Below, one piece after another: positions 30,205 through 40,278 of a stretch of 64,000 nucleotides of DNA. The DNA is taken from positions 1-64,000 of the forward strand of contig JAQGIP010000051.1 in NCBI GenBank assembly GCA_028291055.1, in the 5' to 3' direction. Within the stretch, counting starts at the first letter, position 1. Every line of letters begins with the position of its first letter. This DNA is from Caulobacter sp. (GTDB lineage: Bacteria; Pseudomonadota; Alphaproteobacteria; Caulobacterales; Caulobacteraceae). The position numbers were made by a program, and so were the translations under genes. The notes beneath the pieces are model-generated. The model saw only the letters and a program-made list of their open reading frames with translations, searched no databases and was not told the origin of the DNA.

Positions 30205-32442
30205 ATGTCCGACCCGGGCCCCAAGATCGGCCGCACCATCGCCGACTCCACCCCCTGGTGGCCGGACAAGACCACCGCCCCCAAGGGCTCGCCCAACATC
30301 CTGGTGGTGCTGTTCGACGACGTCGGCTTCTCGGACTTCGGCTGCTACGGCTCGCCCATCCTCACACCCACCATCGACGCCCTGGCCGAGGCGGGCCTGC
30401 GCTACACCGGCTTCCACACCACCGCCATGTGCTCGACCACGCGGGCGGCCTTGATGACCGGCTGCAACCACCACTCCGTCGGCATGGGCTGCCTGGCCAA
30501 CTTCGACAGCGGCTATCCCGGTTATCGCGGCAAGATCGCCAAGGAAGCGGGCATGCTGCCGGAGATGCTGCGCTCTAATGGGTATCGAAGTTACATGGTC
30601 GGCAAGTGGCACGTCACGCCGCTGACCGAGACCGGCGCCACCGGCCCCTTCGACGGCTGGCCGCTGGGCCGGGGCTTTGACCGCTACTACGGCTTCATGG
30701 ACGCCGAGACCGACCAGTACGCGCCGGAACTCGTGCGCGACAACACCCCCATCGAGGCCCCCGGAACCTATGAGACCGGCTACCACCTGACCGAGGACCT
30801 GGTCGACCAGTCGATCCGCTTCATCGCCGACCACACCGCCGACGCCCCCGACACCCCCTGGATGCTGTGGCTGGCCCCCGGCGCCTGTCACGCCCCCCAC
30901 CAGGCCCCGCGCGAGATCATCGACCACTATGCCAACGTCTTCGCCGACGGCTGGGACGTCGAGCGCGAACGCCGGCTCGAACGTCAGAAGGCGCTGGGCA
31001 TCGTGCCGCCCGATACCCGCATGCCGCCCCGCAACGACCATGTGCGCCCCTGGGCCGAGCACAGCCCCGACGAACAACGCCTGTTCGCCCGTCTGCAGGC
31101 CGCCTTCGCCGCCATGCTCGACCACGCCGACCGCCACCTGGCCCGCCTGGTGGCCTTCCTCGAAGACGCCGACATCAAGGACGACACCCTGATCCTGGTC
31201 CTCTCCGACAACGGCGCCAGCCAGGAGGGCGGCCCGCTCGGCATGATCAACGCCATGGGCCCCTACAACATGAAGTTCGAGCCCCTCGACGCCAAGATCG
31301 CCCGCACCGACGACATCGGCGGTCCCGACACCCACTCCAACTTCCCGCACGGCTGGGCGATGGCCTCCAACACCCCGCTCAAACGCTACAAGCAAAACAC
31401 CCACGGCGGCGGCATCCGCGACCCGCTGGTCATCTCCTGGCCCAAGGGGCTCACCGCCCGCGGCGAGCTGCGCCACCAGTTCACCCATGCCAGCGACATG
31501 ACGCCGACCCTGCTCGACCTGCTGGGCCTCACCAAGCCCGACACGCTCGCCGGCGTCCCGCAAATGCCCTTCGAAGGCGTCAGCTTCTCGCCCTCGCTCA
31601 CCGATTCCGCCGCCCCCTCCAAGGCCAAGCCCCAGCACTTTGAGATGTTCGGCCACCGCGGCATCGTCCAGGACGGCTGGAAGGCCGTCGCCTATCACCC
31701 GCCCGGCCGCGCCTTCGACGGCGACGTGTGGGAGCTCTACCACCTGGCCGAGGACTTCTCGGAATACGAAGACCTCGCCGAGGCCGACCCCGAACGCCTG
31801 AAGGCCATGGTCGAGGAGTGGTGGCGCCAGGCCGAGGCCCACAAGGTCCTGCCCCTCGACGACCGCTTCGGCCCGCGCTTCGCCGAAAACGCCATCCGCT
31901 TCCACGGCGCGCGCAAGCGCTTCGTCTTCCACAAGGGCATGGGCCACGTCCCCACCGACGTCGCCCCCGACGTGCGCAGCCGCACCTATCGCATCGAGGC
32001 CGAGGCCCACATCGAGGCCGGAACCGAAGGCGTGCTGATCGCCCACGGCGACGCCACCTGCGGCTACAGCCTCTTCATCCGCGACGGCCGCCTGGTCCAC
32101 GACATGAACGTCGGCGGCCACCATGCCATCGTTACCTCCGACCGCGACATCCCGCCCGGCCACCGCCGCCTCGGCGTCCAGGTCCAGACCATCGACGGCC
32201 GCCGCCACTTCCGCCTGACCATCGACGGCCAGCCCGCCGGCCACGGCGACACCGACCTCGGCTTCTACAACTTCGTGTCCTGGTCCGGCCTCGACATCGG
32301 CCGCGACCGCGGCAGCCCCGTCGCCGACTACGCCGCCCCCTTCGAATTCACCGGCCGCTTAAGCAAGGTCACCGTCACCATGGACGAAGACCAGACCCTC
32401 GATGGCGACGGCATCGGCGAAGCGGAGATGGCGCGGCAGTAG
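30205..32442 (+). CDS. Sulfatase (arylsulfatase family)
   Basis: A 745-aa type I sulfatase-fold hydrolase: ILVVLFDDVGFSDFGCYGSP (metal Asp pair), the active-site stretch TTAMCSTTRAALMTGCNHHS, SYMVGKWHVTP, ALVFLEDADIKDDTLILVLS-like region with LSDNGASQEGG (metal Asp-Asn), and a C-terminal beta domain (CGYSLFIRDGRLVHDMNVGG). The formylglycine motif is C-S-T-T-R: Thr replaces the usual Pro/Ala of C-x-P/A-x-R. There is no signal peptide. It would cleave sulfate esters, substrate unknown. It is followed by DUF3175 and carboxylesterase genes in the same direction. Confidence 0.88.
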   Translation: MSDPGPKIGRTIADSTPWWPDKTTAPKGSPNILVVLFDDVGFSDFGCYGSPILTPTIDALAEAGLRYTGFHTTAMCSTTRAALMTGCNHHSVGMGCLANFDSGYPGYRGKIAKEAGMLPEMLRSNGYRSYMVGKWHVTPLTETGATGPFDGWPLGRGFDRYYGFMDAETDQYAPELVRDNTPIEAPGTYETGYHLTEDLVDQSIRFIADHTADAPDTPWMLWLAPGACHAPHQAPREIIDHYANVFADGWDVERERRLERQKALGIVPPDTRMPPRNDHVRPWAEHSPDEQRLFARLQAAFAAMLDHADRHLARLVAFLEDADIKDDTLILVLSDNGASQEGGPLGMINAMGPYNMKFEPLDAKIARTDDIGGPDTHSNFPHGWAMASNTPLKRYKQNTHGGGIRDPLVISWPKGLTARGELRHQFTHASDMTPTLLDLLGLTKPDTLAGVPQMPFEGVSFSPSLTDSAAPSKAKPQHFEMFGHRGIVQDGWKAVAYHPPGRAFDGDVWELYHLAEDFSEYEDLAEADPERLKAMVEEWWRQAEAHKVLPLDDRFGPRFAENAIRFHGARKRFVFHKGMGHVPTDVAPDVRSRTYRIEAEAHIEAGTEGVLIAHGDATCGYSLFIRDGRLVHDMNVGGHHAIVTSDRDIPPGHRRLGVQVQTIDGRRHFRLTIDGQPAGHGDTDLGFYNFVSWSGLDIGRDRGSPVADYAAPFEFTGRLSKVTVTMDEDQTLDGDGIGEAEMARQ

Positions 32443-32514
32443 GCGCCCACCGTTCCTGGAAACCCGCCCGCGACCTCGGCGTTCTCGCAGCGGTAGGCTT
32501 GCAGGAGACAGCCC

Positions 32515-32826
32515 ATGCCCCAGAGCCATACGGACCATCACGCGCGGACCCACGGCGGCAAGAAATGGTCCGCCGACGTGACCGAACACAGCGACGCCCT
32601 CGACCTGCAGAAGGACATCTTCGAATCCGACGACCCGAAGGCGATCGCCCTGTCGCTCAAACGCTCCGCCGAACACAGCAAGCGCCGCAAGGCCGAGCCC
32701 TACCGCTCCGCCATGTCCATGCTGACCTTCTACATCAACCGCGCCGGCAAGAACCTCCCGGCCGAGCGCAAGCACACCCTGGAGAAGGCCAAGGACGAGT
32801 TGCGCGCCGCCTTCGGACGCACCTGA
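32515..32826 (+). CDS. DUF3175 protein
   Basis: A 103-aa, charged, helical protein typical of DUF3175: KKWSADVTEHSDALDLQKDI, IALSLKRSAEHSKRRKAEPY, RSAMSMLTFYINRAGKNLPA and ERKHTLEKAKDELRAAFGR. Function is unknown, and the Lys/Arg-rich nature suggests nucleic-acid association. It starts at ATG 32515 after GCAGGAGACAGCCC, with AGGAGA as a good ribosome site. It is an independent small gene between the sulfatase and the esterase. Confidence 0.85.
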   Translation: MPQSHTDHHARTHGGKKWSADVTEHSDALDLQKDIFESDDPKAIALSLKRSAEHSKRRKAEPYRSAMSMLTFYINRAGKNLPAERKHTLEKAKDELRAAFGRT

Positions 32827-32886
32827 ACACGGCCGCTTGGTAACCGGTGTCAGGCGCGCTAGGCTCTCCGCAAACGGGAGGACGCC

Positions 32887-34497
<1,611 letters not shown>

Positions 34498-34654
34498 ATC
34501 CGCCAGGGCTGAACGCACGGCCCGGTAACGCGCCGATCACAAAAGTTGTTACCGACAGGGAACGATCCGCACGCCCATCGCTTTTGACCAATGCCGCGCT
34601 TGACCGCGGCGTGGGCTTCCGGCGTGTGCCGGCGGCTAAATCGGAGGAAATCCC

Positions 34655-34954
34655 ATGCGTTTCATCACTGTCGCCGCCCTGGCCGCCCTGAGCTTCTCTA
34701 TCGCCGCCTGCCAGCCCAAGGCCGAGAAGGCCGCTGACGCCGCCGCCGACGCCAACACCGCCGCCGCCGCCGCCTCGCAAGCCTCGACCGCCGCCACCCA
34801 GGCCGCCGACGCCAGCGCCACCGCCGCCACCACCACCGATCCCGCCACCGCCAAGGCGGCCGGCGACCAGGCTGAAGCGGCCGGCAAGACCGCCGAAAAG
34901 GCCGGCGACGCCGCCAAGGACGCCGGCAAGAAGGCCTCCGACGCGGCCCACTAG
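34655..34954 (+). CDS. Alanine-rich small lipoprotein
   Basis: A 99-aa exported protein. Residues 1-19 are a lipoprotein signal (RFITVAALAALSFSIAACQP, Cys19). The mature part is almost only Ala, Asp, Thr and Lys (ADAAADANTAAAAASQASTA, GDAAKDAGKKASDAAH), predicted as extended or coiled-coil helix similar to Lpp-like or stress-linked small lipoproteins. A GGAGG sits 6 nt before the ATG. A terminator follows directly. Upstream, CGGTAAC...GTTACCG (about 34523-34554) is a possible regulatory palindrome. Function unknown. Confidence 0.8.
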   Translation: MRFITVAALAALSFSIAACQPKAEKAADAAADANTAAAAASQASTAATQAADASATAATTTDPATAKAAGDQAEAAGKTAEKAGDAAKDAGKKASDAAH

Positions 34955-34983
34955 GCGCGTCGGGTCACCTGAAAAATTGAAGG

Positions 34984-35017
34984 CGGCGCTCCACTCCGGT
35001 GGGGCGCCGTTTTCTTT
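34984..35017 (+). terminator. Intrinsic terminator
   Basis: The stem CGGCGCTCCAC (34984-34994) pairs with GTGGGGCGCCG (34999-35009), with one G-U wobble, and is followed by TTTTCTTT. This is a classic Rho-independent terminator for the small lipoprotein gene. Confidence 0.85.
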
Positions 35018-35060
35018 GCGGCGCCGGCACTTGGCGCCCGCACGCACACCCGCCCACGAT

Positions 35061-35198
35061 CGTCATCCTCGGACTTGTTCCGAGGACCCCTCTGTCGGCA
35101 GCCCGTCCGGGTTTATTGATTGCGGGATGGTTTCGGCAACTCCCAATGCGCGGGTGATCGCGCAAGCAGGGGTCCTCGGAACAAGTCCGAGGATGACG
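35061..35198. repeat. Perfect 31-bp inverted repeat
   Basis: The arms 35061-35091 and 35168-35198 are exact reverse complements over 31 bp, and each contains an internal hairpin CCTCGGA-CTTGT-TCCGAGG. The 76-bp spacer has lower GC. It lies between the lipoprotein terminator and the convergent flavin reductase gene. Confidence 0.78.
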
Positions 35199-35238
35199 GG
35201 GGATGGGTGTTGGAACGCGGCGCCTACCGGTCTACCCG

Positions 35239-35760
35239 CTAAAGCTCGGTGTGAACCTTCCGGTATTTCCCGCGCAGGAAGACCAGCGGCTCATGATGCG
35301 GGTCATAGCGCACCTTCAGGATCCGCCCCACGATCACCCGGTGGTCCCCGGCGTCGAAGGCGTGGTGCGTCTCCAGCTCGAAGTTGGCCATACAGCCTTT
35401 CAGGATCGGAACCCCCGACCCCCAGGTCTCAGTCTCCACGCCCTCGAACCGGTCCCCGGTCTTGGCGGTGAACTTCCGCGCGATCTCCTGCTGGTCCACA
35501 TGCAGCACATTGACCGCGAACACCTTGGACGCCTCCAGATGCGCCAGGCTGTTGGACTTGAAGTCGATGCTGGTCAGCGCCAGCGGCGGATCCAGCGACA
35601 CCGAGGCGAACGAATTGGCCGTGAACCCCACGGGCCGGCCGTCGTCGGCGATGGTCGTCACCACCGTCACCCCGGTCGTGAAACAGCCGAAGGCGTCGCG
35701 CAACGCGCGGCCCGCCGCTTCCGGATCGTCGCCGAATTCAAAGGTGGTCGAGCCGCTCAT
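35239..35760 (-). CDS. Flavin reductase family protein
   Basis: A 173-aa FMN-binding split-barrel reductase: RALRDAFGCFTTGVTVVTTI, GFTANSFASVSLDPPLALTS, FKSNSLAHLEASKVFAVNVL, FELETHHAFDAGDHRVIVGR and ending FLRGKYRKVHTEL. Such proteins supply reduced flavin to two-component monooxygenases. No partner oxygenase is adjacent, so it may serve a remote one. ATG 35760 is used. It follows the EthD-like gene in the same direction with a 75-bp gap. Confidence 0.88.
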   Translation of the reverse strand: MSGSTTFEFGDDPEAAGRALRDAFGCFTTGVTVVTTIADDGRPVGFTANSFASVSLDPPLALTSIDFKSNSLAHLEASKVFAVNVLHVDQQEIARKFTAKTGDRFEGVETETWGSGVPILKGCMANFELETHHAFDAGDHRVIVGRILKVRYDPHHEPLVFLRGKYRKVHTEL

Positions 35761-35835
35761 GCCTGTCTTCTGCGATGAAGCCGCCGGACGGGCAAGGGAT
35801 TCGGCGGACAAGCTGGTTGGCCGCCGCTTCAGGCC

Positions 35836-36147
35836 CTACCCCTTGGCGCTGACCTGGGTCACCGGCGCGATGTCGGTGAACTTGGCCACATCGGCGAACA
35901 CCTCGCCCGCCCGCGGCCCGGTCAGGCTGGCCTGCAGGGCCTCGGGGCTTTCGAATTCCAGATGCGCCATGGCCACGAACGGCGCCGCGCCGCCGTCCCC
36001 CGCCGCCAGGGCATGGAACACCTGCACCCCGGTCAGGCCCGTCGCCCCGAAGGCCGATTTCACCAGCGGAATGTGGGTCGCGTCATAATAGGCCTTGTCG
36101 AATTTGGCCCCGGCGCCGGCCGGATAGAGCACACTGAAGACGACCAT
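35836..36147 (-). CDS. EthD family protein
   Basis: A 103-aa dimeric alpha/beta-barrel (ferredoxin-like) protein of the EthD family: FSVLYPAGAGAKFDKAYYDA, THIPLVKSAFGATG, AMAHLEFESPEALQASLTGP and EVFADVAKFTDIAPVTQV. EthD was first seen with an ether-degrading P450 system. Relatives act as small oxygenases, cyclases or decarboxylase-like proteins. The ATG at 36147 is preferred. Upstream lies a nested inverted repeat with no promoter that I can point to. Confidence 0.85.
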   Translation of the reverse strand: MVVFSVLYPAGAGAKFDKAYYDATHIPLVKSAFGATGLTGVQVFHALAAGDGGAAPFVAMAHLEFESPEALQASLTGPRAGEVFADVAKFTDIAPVTQVSAKG

Positions 36148-36267
36148 CGATGTTCCCTTTCGCAAGCGCCAAGCCATCGCCCGCGCCTCACCCCAAGACC
36201 TTCACCCAGGCGCCCCAACGGCAGCCTAGTGGCTATCCAAAGGCTCATCGCCCCAACCACGTCAGCC

Positions 36268-36403
36268 GGGGACATGTACGCTCTCAGACCTCCAGTGTTT
36301 CAGCCACAGAACTCGACCGTACGTGTCCCCCGCCACCATCCGGGGACACGTACGGTCAGACGCCCGCGTGCTTCCCCATTGATTTGGGAGCGTACATGTC
36401 CCC
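36268..36403. repeat. Nested inverted repeats with GGGGACA-YGTACG arms
   Basis: The outer arms GGGGACATGTACGCTC (36268-36283) and GAGCGTACATGTCCCC (36388-36403) and the inner arms GACCGTACGTGTCCCC (36315-36330) and GGGGACACGTACGGTC (36342-36357) pair perfectly over 16 bp each. Outer and inner arms are variants of one motif. It fills most of the 300-bp gap between the EthD and cupin-like genes. It is typical of REP doublets. Confidence 0.78.
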
Positions 36404-36446
36404 GCCCAGACGCCTCGCGGTGGAGACTGGCCCAACCCGCCAATAG

Positions 36447-37373
36447 CTAGGCCGCATGCCCCATCGGCAGCAGCGCCCCCGGCGCGCCCTCATCCAGCGT
36501 AAACGTCACCGGCAACACCCGCTCATGCACCGTCTGCAGCTTCAGCGCCTTGGCGCCGCGCGCCAGGGCCAGCTTGCCCAGCGCCACCGGCGAGGCGCCC
36601 GCCTGGATCGCCGGCTGGGCCCCGATGCGCCGGCGCAGCACGCCATTGGCATAGATGACATTGGCCCGCATCAGCGCGGCCGGGGTCATGAATTCGATCG
36701 ATAGCGACACGTTCAGCATCGGCCCGTTCTCGATGCGGTGCGGGGCGTTCTGGCGCCACGTCACCATGCGGCCGGGCGTCAGGTCGAAGACATCGGCCCC
36801 CGCATCCCAGGCCGGGTCGAAGTCGAACTGTTCGGCCGTCTCGCGCAGCACGATCTTCTCCAGATCGACGGCGCCCACATAGGGCTCCTCCACCGGATAG
36901 ACCCACACCCGCTTCTGGCCCCGGATCTGCCACAGCGACACCAGCGGCACGTCCAGATGATAGAAGACCTGGGCATTGGCCGAAGAGATCAGCACGCCCA
37001 GATCGCGCTTGAAGGTGCGAAGCCCCCTCACCTGGGCCTCCTTCTCCGCGAAGACCTCATCCGACAGCGCGCCATAGTCGGCCAGATGGCTGTTGACCGC
37101 CCGCAGATTCAGCCAGATACGCCCCGCCTGGGCCGCCTCCAGCAGCCGCGAACCCGAAAGCCCGCCCGCCGATCCGCGCCGCCAGGTGCGCCAGTCCACC
37201 GGGTCCTCGCCCATGGTGAACACGCCCAGCTTCTCGCGCGGATAACGATCCAACAGCTGTTCCAGCCCCGCGTCGTCGAACATCGGACGCTCATGCAGGT
37301 CGTGGCCGAAGGCCAGGTTGGCCGTCCCGAAGCTCTTGGCCTTGTGCGGATTCCAGTCGCCGATGATGGTCAT
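36447..37373 (-). CDS. Cupin-like (JmjC-type fold) protein
   Basis: A 308-aa protein with a cupin/JmjC-like core: FGHDLHERPMFDDAGLEQLL, ANAQVFYHLDVPLVSLWQIR (HxD pair in FYHLDVPL), GQKRVWVYPVEEPYVG, FDLTPGRMVTWRQNAPHRIE with the distal His, and NVSLSIEFMTPAALMRANVI. Such proteins may be Fe(II)/2-oxoglutarate oxygenases. The HxD...H set is present. Its ATG overlaps the stop of the glycosyltransferase (ATGA), so it belongs with the GT2 and GNAT genes and may modify the same surface product. Substrate unknown. Confidence 0.75.
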   Translation of the reverse strand: MTIIGDWNPHKAKSFGTANLAFGHDLHERPMFDDAGLEQLLDRYPREKLGVFTMGEDPVDWRTWRRGSAGGLSGSRLLEAAQAGRIWLNLRAVNSHLADYGALSDEVFAEKEAQVRGLRTFKRDLGVLISSANAQVFYHLDVPLVSLWQIRGQKRVWVYPVEEPYVGAVDLEKIVLRETAEQFDFDPAWDAGADVFDLTPGRMVTWRQNAPHRIENGPMLNVSLSIEFMTPAALMRANVIYANGVLRRRIGAQPAIQAGASPVALGKLALARGAKALKLQTVHERVLPVTFTLDEGAPGALLPMGHAA

Positions 37374-38329
37374 GCCGGCCGTCCGTAGAAGCTGATCTTG
37401 AAGGGCCCCCACCACAGCGTCTTGCCCAGCCCCCGCGCCGCGCGGTCCAGCGCCTGGGCCCGGTCGGGCGCACGGGTCAGCCACTTCACCCCGGCCAGCA
37501 GGCCGAAGCCCAGCGCCTGGACCACCCCCACCGCCATCCAGCGCGCCACCCCCACCCGGTCGGGCGGGCTGGCGGCGGCGCAATGTGAAGACGGGCCCTG
37601 GCCATAGGCGAAGGCGCGCGGGATCGTATAGGCCAGTGATTGGCGCGACGGCGTCGGGTCCTCCCAGACCCAGGCCTCGGGGGCCCAGGCGAACACCGCA
37701 CCGGCCTTCTGCATCTGGCCGAACAGCAGGTCGTCCTCGCCGCCGATGTGGTTGCGGATGGCGGAGAAGGGCGCGAACCGGTCGGGCAGCGCCGAGCGCC
37801 GCACCAGGCTGTCGCCGCAGCCGTAGTAGTGGTCGATCACCCCTTCCGGCGCCGGGTCTTCGCGGGAGAAGAAGCGTTCGAGATAGGCGCGGTGGGCCGG
37901 ATCGGCCTCCCGCGCGCGGCCCCGCACCGGCCCGAACACCGCGTCGGCGTCATGCTTTTCCTGCACGGCCAGCAGGGCGGAGAGCCAGTGCGTCGGCGCC
38001 TCCTCGTCGTCGTCCAGGAAGGCGATCAGCGAGCCGCCCGCCGCCGCCATCGCCGCATTGCGGGCATTGGCGACCCCCGCCTGGGGTTCGTGCACATAGA
38101 TGACCGGGAAGGGCGCTTGCGCCGCCAGCCTGGCGACGAGCGGTTCAGCCGAGGGCGTGGCGTCATTGTCCACCACCACCAGTTCCAGCCGCGCCGCCTC
38201 GACGCCGACCTGGGCGAAGGCCGAACGCACGGCGGTGTCCAACCCCTCCAGCCGGCGCTGGGTCGGGATGATGATGCTGACCAGGGGCGCCGAGGCCCCC
38301 GTCGTGGATGTGGTTTGCGCGCGCGCCAT
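37370..38329 (-). CDS. Glycosyltransferase family 2
   Basis: A 319-aa GT-A glycosyltransferase: VSIIIPTQRRLEGLDTAVRS, LVVVDNDATPSAEPLVARLA, EPQAGVANARNAAMAAAGGS, LIAFLDDDEEAPTHWLSALL (DxD as DDDEE), DHYYGCGDSLVRRSALPDRF and NHIGGEDDLLFGQMQKAG (ED acid-base region). It adds a sugar from a nucleotide donor to a surface polysaccharide or lipid acceptor. A C-terminal amphipathic/TM-like stretch (RWMAVGVVQALGFGLLAGVK) suggests membrane association. ATG 38329 is used. It is the middle gene of a GNAT-GT2-cupin operon. Confidence 0.9.
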   Translation of the reverse strand: MARAQTTSTTGASAPLVSIIIPTQRRLEGLDTAVRSAFAQVGVEAARLELVVVDNDATPSAEPLVARLAAQAPFPVIYVHEPQAGVANARNAAMAAAGGSLIAFLDDDEEAPTHWLSALLAVQEKHDADAVFGPVRGRAREADPAHRAYLERFFSREDPAPEGVIDHYYGCGDSLVRRSALPDRFAPFSAIRNHIGGEDDLLFGQMQKAGAVFAWAPEAWVWEDPTPSRQSLAYTIPRAFAYGQGPSSHCAAASPPDRVGVARWMAVGVVQALGFGLLAGVKWLTRAPDRAQALDRAARGLGKTLWWGPFKISFYGRPA

Positions 38330-38410
38330 CTTCGCCGTCTTGCCGTCGTCATCGAGGCGGTGATCATGCCCGTGAAGGCGAGAAGGAAGGGTTGAGACGG
38401 CCACCGCGCG

Positions 38411-39553
38411 TCAGACCTCTTCCACCGTGCGCCGGCGCGCCTGGGCCGCGAAGGCCTCGACGACCCCCGCCACCCGGCCCGCCGTGGACAGTTCCACGGT
38501 GGCGATGGCGTCCAGGCGGTTGCGCAAGCGGCCCAACACGGTCCCACGCCCCGCGCCGGCCATGGCCCACGCCTTCTCCCGCGCCCCGGCCGCGCGGCCG
38601 GCCGGCGTCTTGGCCGCCACCAGGCCCTCGCCCACCATCACCTGGCTCAAGGCGTAGTGGCGCTTGTAGTGGTCGTGGCTGGGGCCGAGGTCGTAGCGAT
38701 GCAGGCCCAGCGCCGGCATCTCGCCGATCGCCTTCCACAGGAAGGCCTGGCCCGGCGAATAGGCCGAAAGCTCCGGGTCCGCCGAGGCGATCCAGGGGTG
38801 ATAGATGCCGTTCAGGGTCACGCCGAAATGCCCCGCCACCAGCCGGTCGCCCGCATAGAGGCAGATCATCAGGCCCTGGAAGGCGCCGGCCCGCTGTTCA
38901 AACAGCGACTGCAGCAGCTGGCGCGTCCAGTCGGGGCGCAGCACGTCATGGCCGCCGGTGCGGTGGAACTGGTCGCGTTTCCACGTCAGCAGGGTGTCGA
39001 AGGCCGCCTGGCTGGTGTCGGGCGCCACGACGCGGGTCTCGCCGATTTCCCGGTCCATCTTGCTGCTCAGGCGGCGATAGTTCTTGAAGCGCTTGGGCGA
39101 GGCGGCGCGCACCGTCTCCAGATACTCATCAACCGGCCGATCCAGCTCCACCACCCAGGCGGGCTTGTCCTGCGCCACCGTCTCGGCGAAGGCGCCGTGC
39201 GGGTCGATCAGGCCGTTGAAGCGGAAGGCCGACAGGCCCAGCGCCGTCAGCGCCTCGGCGCCGTCGACGCCCGAGAAGCCATCGGTGACCAGGGCCTGGT
39301 AGTCGGACAGCGGCGCGCCGATGGGCCGGGCGAATCCGCCGGGCCGCTGGTGGAAGGGCAGGAAGCCGAGCGGGCTGCCGTTGCGGCTCAGCACCGCCAC
39401 CCGCGCATCCTCGCGCACCGCGCCGACCGCATGGGCGAAGTCCGGCCCCAGCAGCGGGCTGGCGAAGGCCGGCTCGCGCGCGGCGATGGCGCGCCAGGCG
39501 CTGGCCTCGGCGGCGGACAGGTCGCGCGGATGAACGGTTTTCGCGGTCAGCAT
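38411..39553 (-). CDS. BcsL/CelD-like GNAT-family acyltransferase
   Basis: A 380-aa protein of the CelD/BcsL double-GNAT family: SPLLGPDFAHAVGAVREDAR, GFLPFHQRPGGFARPIGAPL, AASPKRFKNYRRLSSKMDRE, FDTLLTWKRDQFHRTGGHDV, LYAGDRLVAGHFGVTLNGIY, and AYSPGQAFLWKAIGEMPALG. Members acylate sugars during cellulose, holdfast or other exopolysaccharide synthesis, as HfsK does in Caulobacter. Followed 81 bp later by a GT2 gene and a cupin-like gene, it probably acts on a surface polysaccharide. The rest of an export cluster is not nearby. Confidence 0.87.
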   Translation of the reverse strand: MLTAKTVHPRDLSAAEASAWRAIAAREPAFASPLLGPDFAHAVGAVREDARVAVLSRNGSPLGFLPFHQRPGGFARPIGAPLSDYQALVTDGFSGVDGAEALTALGLSAFRFNGLIDPHGAFAETVAQDKPAWVVELDRPVDEYLETVRAASPKRFKNYRRLSSKMDREIGETRVVAPDTSQAAFDTLLTWKRDQFHRTGGHDVLRPDWTRQLLQSLFEQRAGAFQGLMICLYAGDRLVAGHFGVTLNGIYHPWIASADPELSAYSPGQAFLWKAIGEMPALGLHRYDLGPSHDHYKRHYALSQVMVGEGLVAAKTPAGRAAGAREKAWAMAGAGRGTVLGRLRNRLDAIATVELSTAGRVAGVVEAFAAQARRRTVEEV

Positions 39554-39690
39554 CGGCTCGTCTCGATCGTGCGACGTCCCAAAACGGGCCGCCGTGCCGG
39601 TGTCCGAGCAATCGCCGGGCCTGAACGCGGTTAACCAGACGTAAAAATGTCTATGGTTTTCAAAGTATTAAGACGACTAAGTAGTGCTAC

Positions 39691-40188
39691 CTAACGCCCG
39701 AAAACCTGGGCCAGGATCGTCTCGATCCCCGCCACATCCGTCGCATCGAAGGCCGCTGGCCGGTCGCTGTCCACGTCGAATACCGCGATCAACCGGCCGT
39801 CCGCGTCGAACACCGGCGCCACCACCTCGCTCTGGGAATGGCTGTCGCAGGCGATGTGGCCGGGGAAGGCATTGACGTCCTCGACCAGCTGGGTGCGCCC
39901 GCTCTCGGCCACCGTCCCGCACACGCCGCGCCCAAAGGCGATCCGCAAACAGCCCAGCGTGCCCTGGTAGGGCCCGACCACCAGCTCACGCTCCCGCTCG
40001 GGATCCACCACATAGAACCCCGTCCAGAAATAGTGCTCGAAACTGGCCGCCAGCATCGAGGCCACCGTCGCCATCCGCGCCGTCAGGTTGGGCTCGCCCT
40101 CCAGCACCGAGGCGATCTCCTCCGCCACCTCCCGGTAACGTTGGGTCTTGTCCGCCGACAATTGCAGGTCATTGAATGCTTCAGCCAT
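39691..40188 (-). CDS. msrC: Free methionine-R-sulfoxide reductase (GAF domain)
   Basis: A 165-aa GAF-domain protein with the fRMsr hallmarks: FEHYFWTGFYVVDPERERE, PYQGTLGCLRIAFGRGVCGT, VEDVNAFPGHIACDSHSQSE and VVAPVFDADGRLIAVFDVDS. The three conserved Cys (in GTLGCLR, RGVCGT, HIACDS) match those used for catalysis and disulphide exchange in E. coli MsrC. It reduces free Met-R-sulfoxide in the cytoplasm. ATG 40188 is used. It is a single-gene unit, and the 137 bp between it and the GNAT gene contain no other feature. Confidence 0.9.
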   Translation of the reverse strand: MAEAFNDLQLSADKTQRYREVAEEIASVLEGEPNLTARMATVASMLAASFEHYFWTGFYVVDPERERELVVGPYQGTLGCLRIAFGRGVCGTVAESGRTQLVEDVNAFPGHIACDSHSQSEVVAPVFDADGRLIAVFDVDSDRPAAFDATDVAGIETILAQVFGR

Positions 40189-40278
40189 CCCGTGGAGATA
40201 ATCCCTCCGCCCAGCCCGCGAAACCCACCGGCAATCTAAGGTTGCTATATCGCCGTACACGCCTATAGGCTACGCCCC

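Noticed and set aside
30115-32244. 709-codon minus-strand frame opposite the sulfatase
   Set aside because: Low-complexity Gly/Val/Ala translation antisense to a clear sulfatase.
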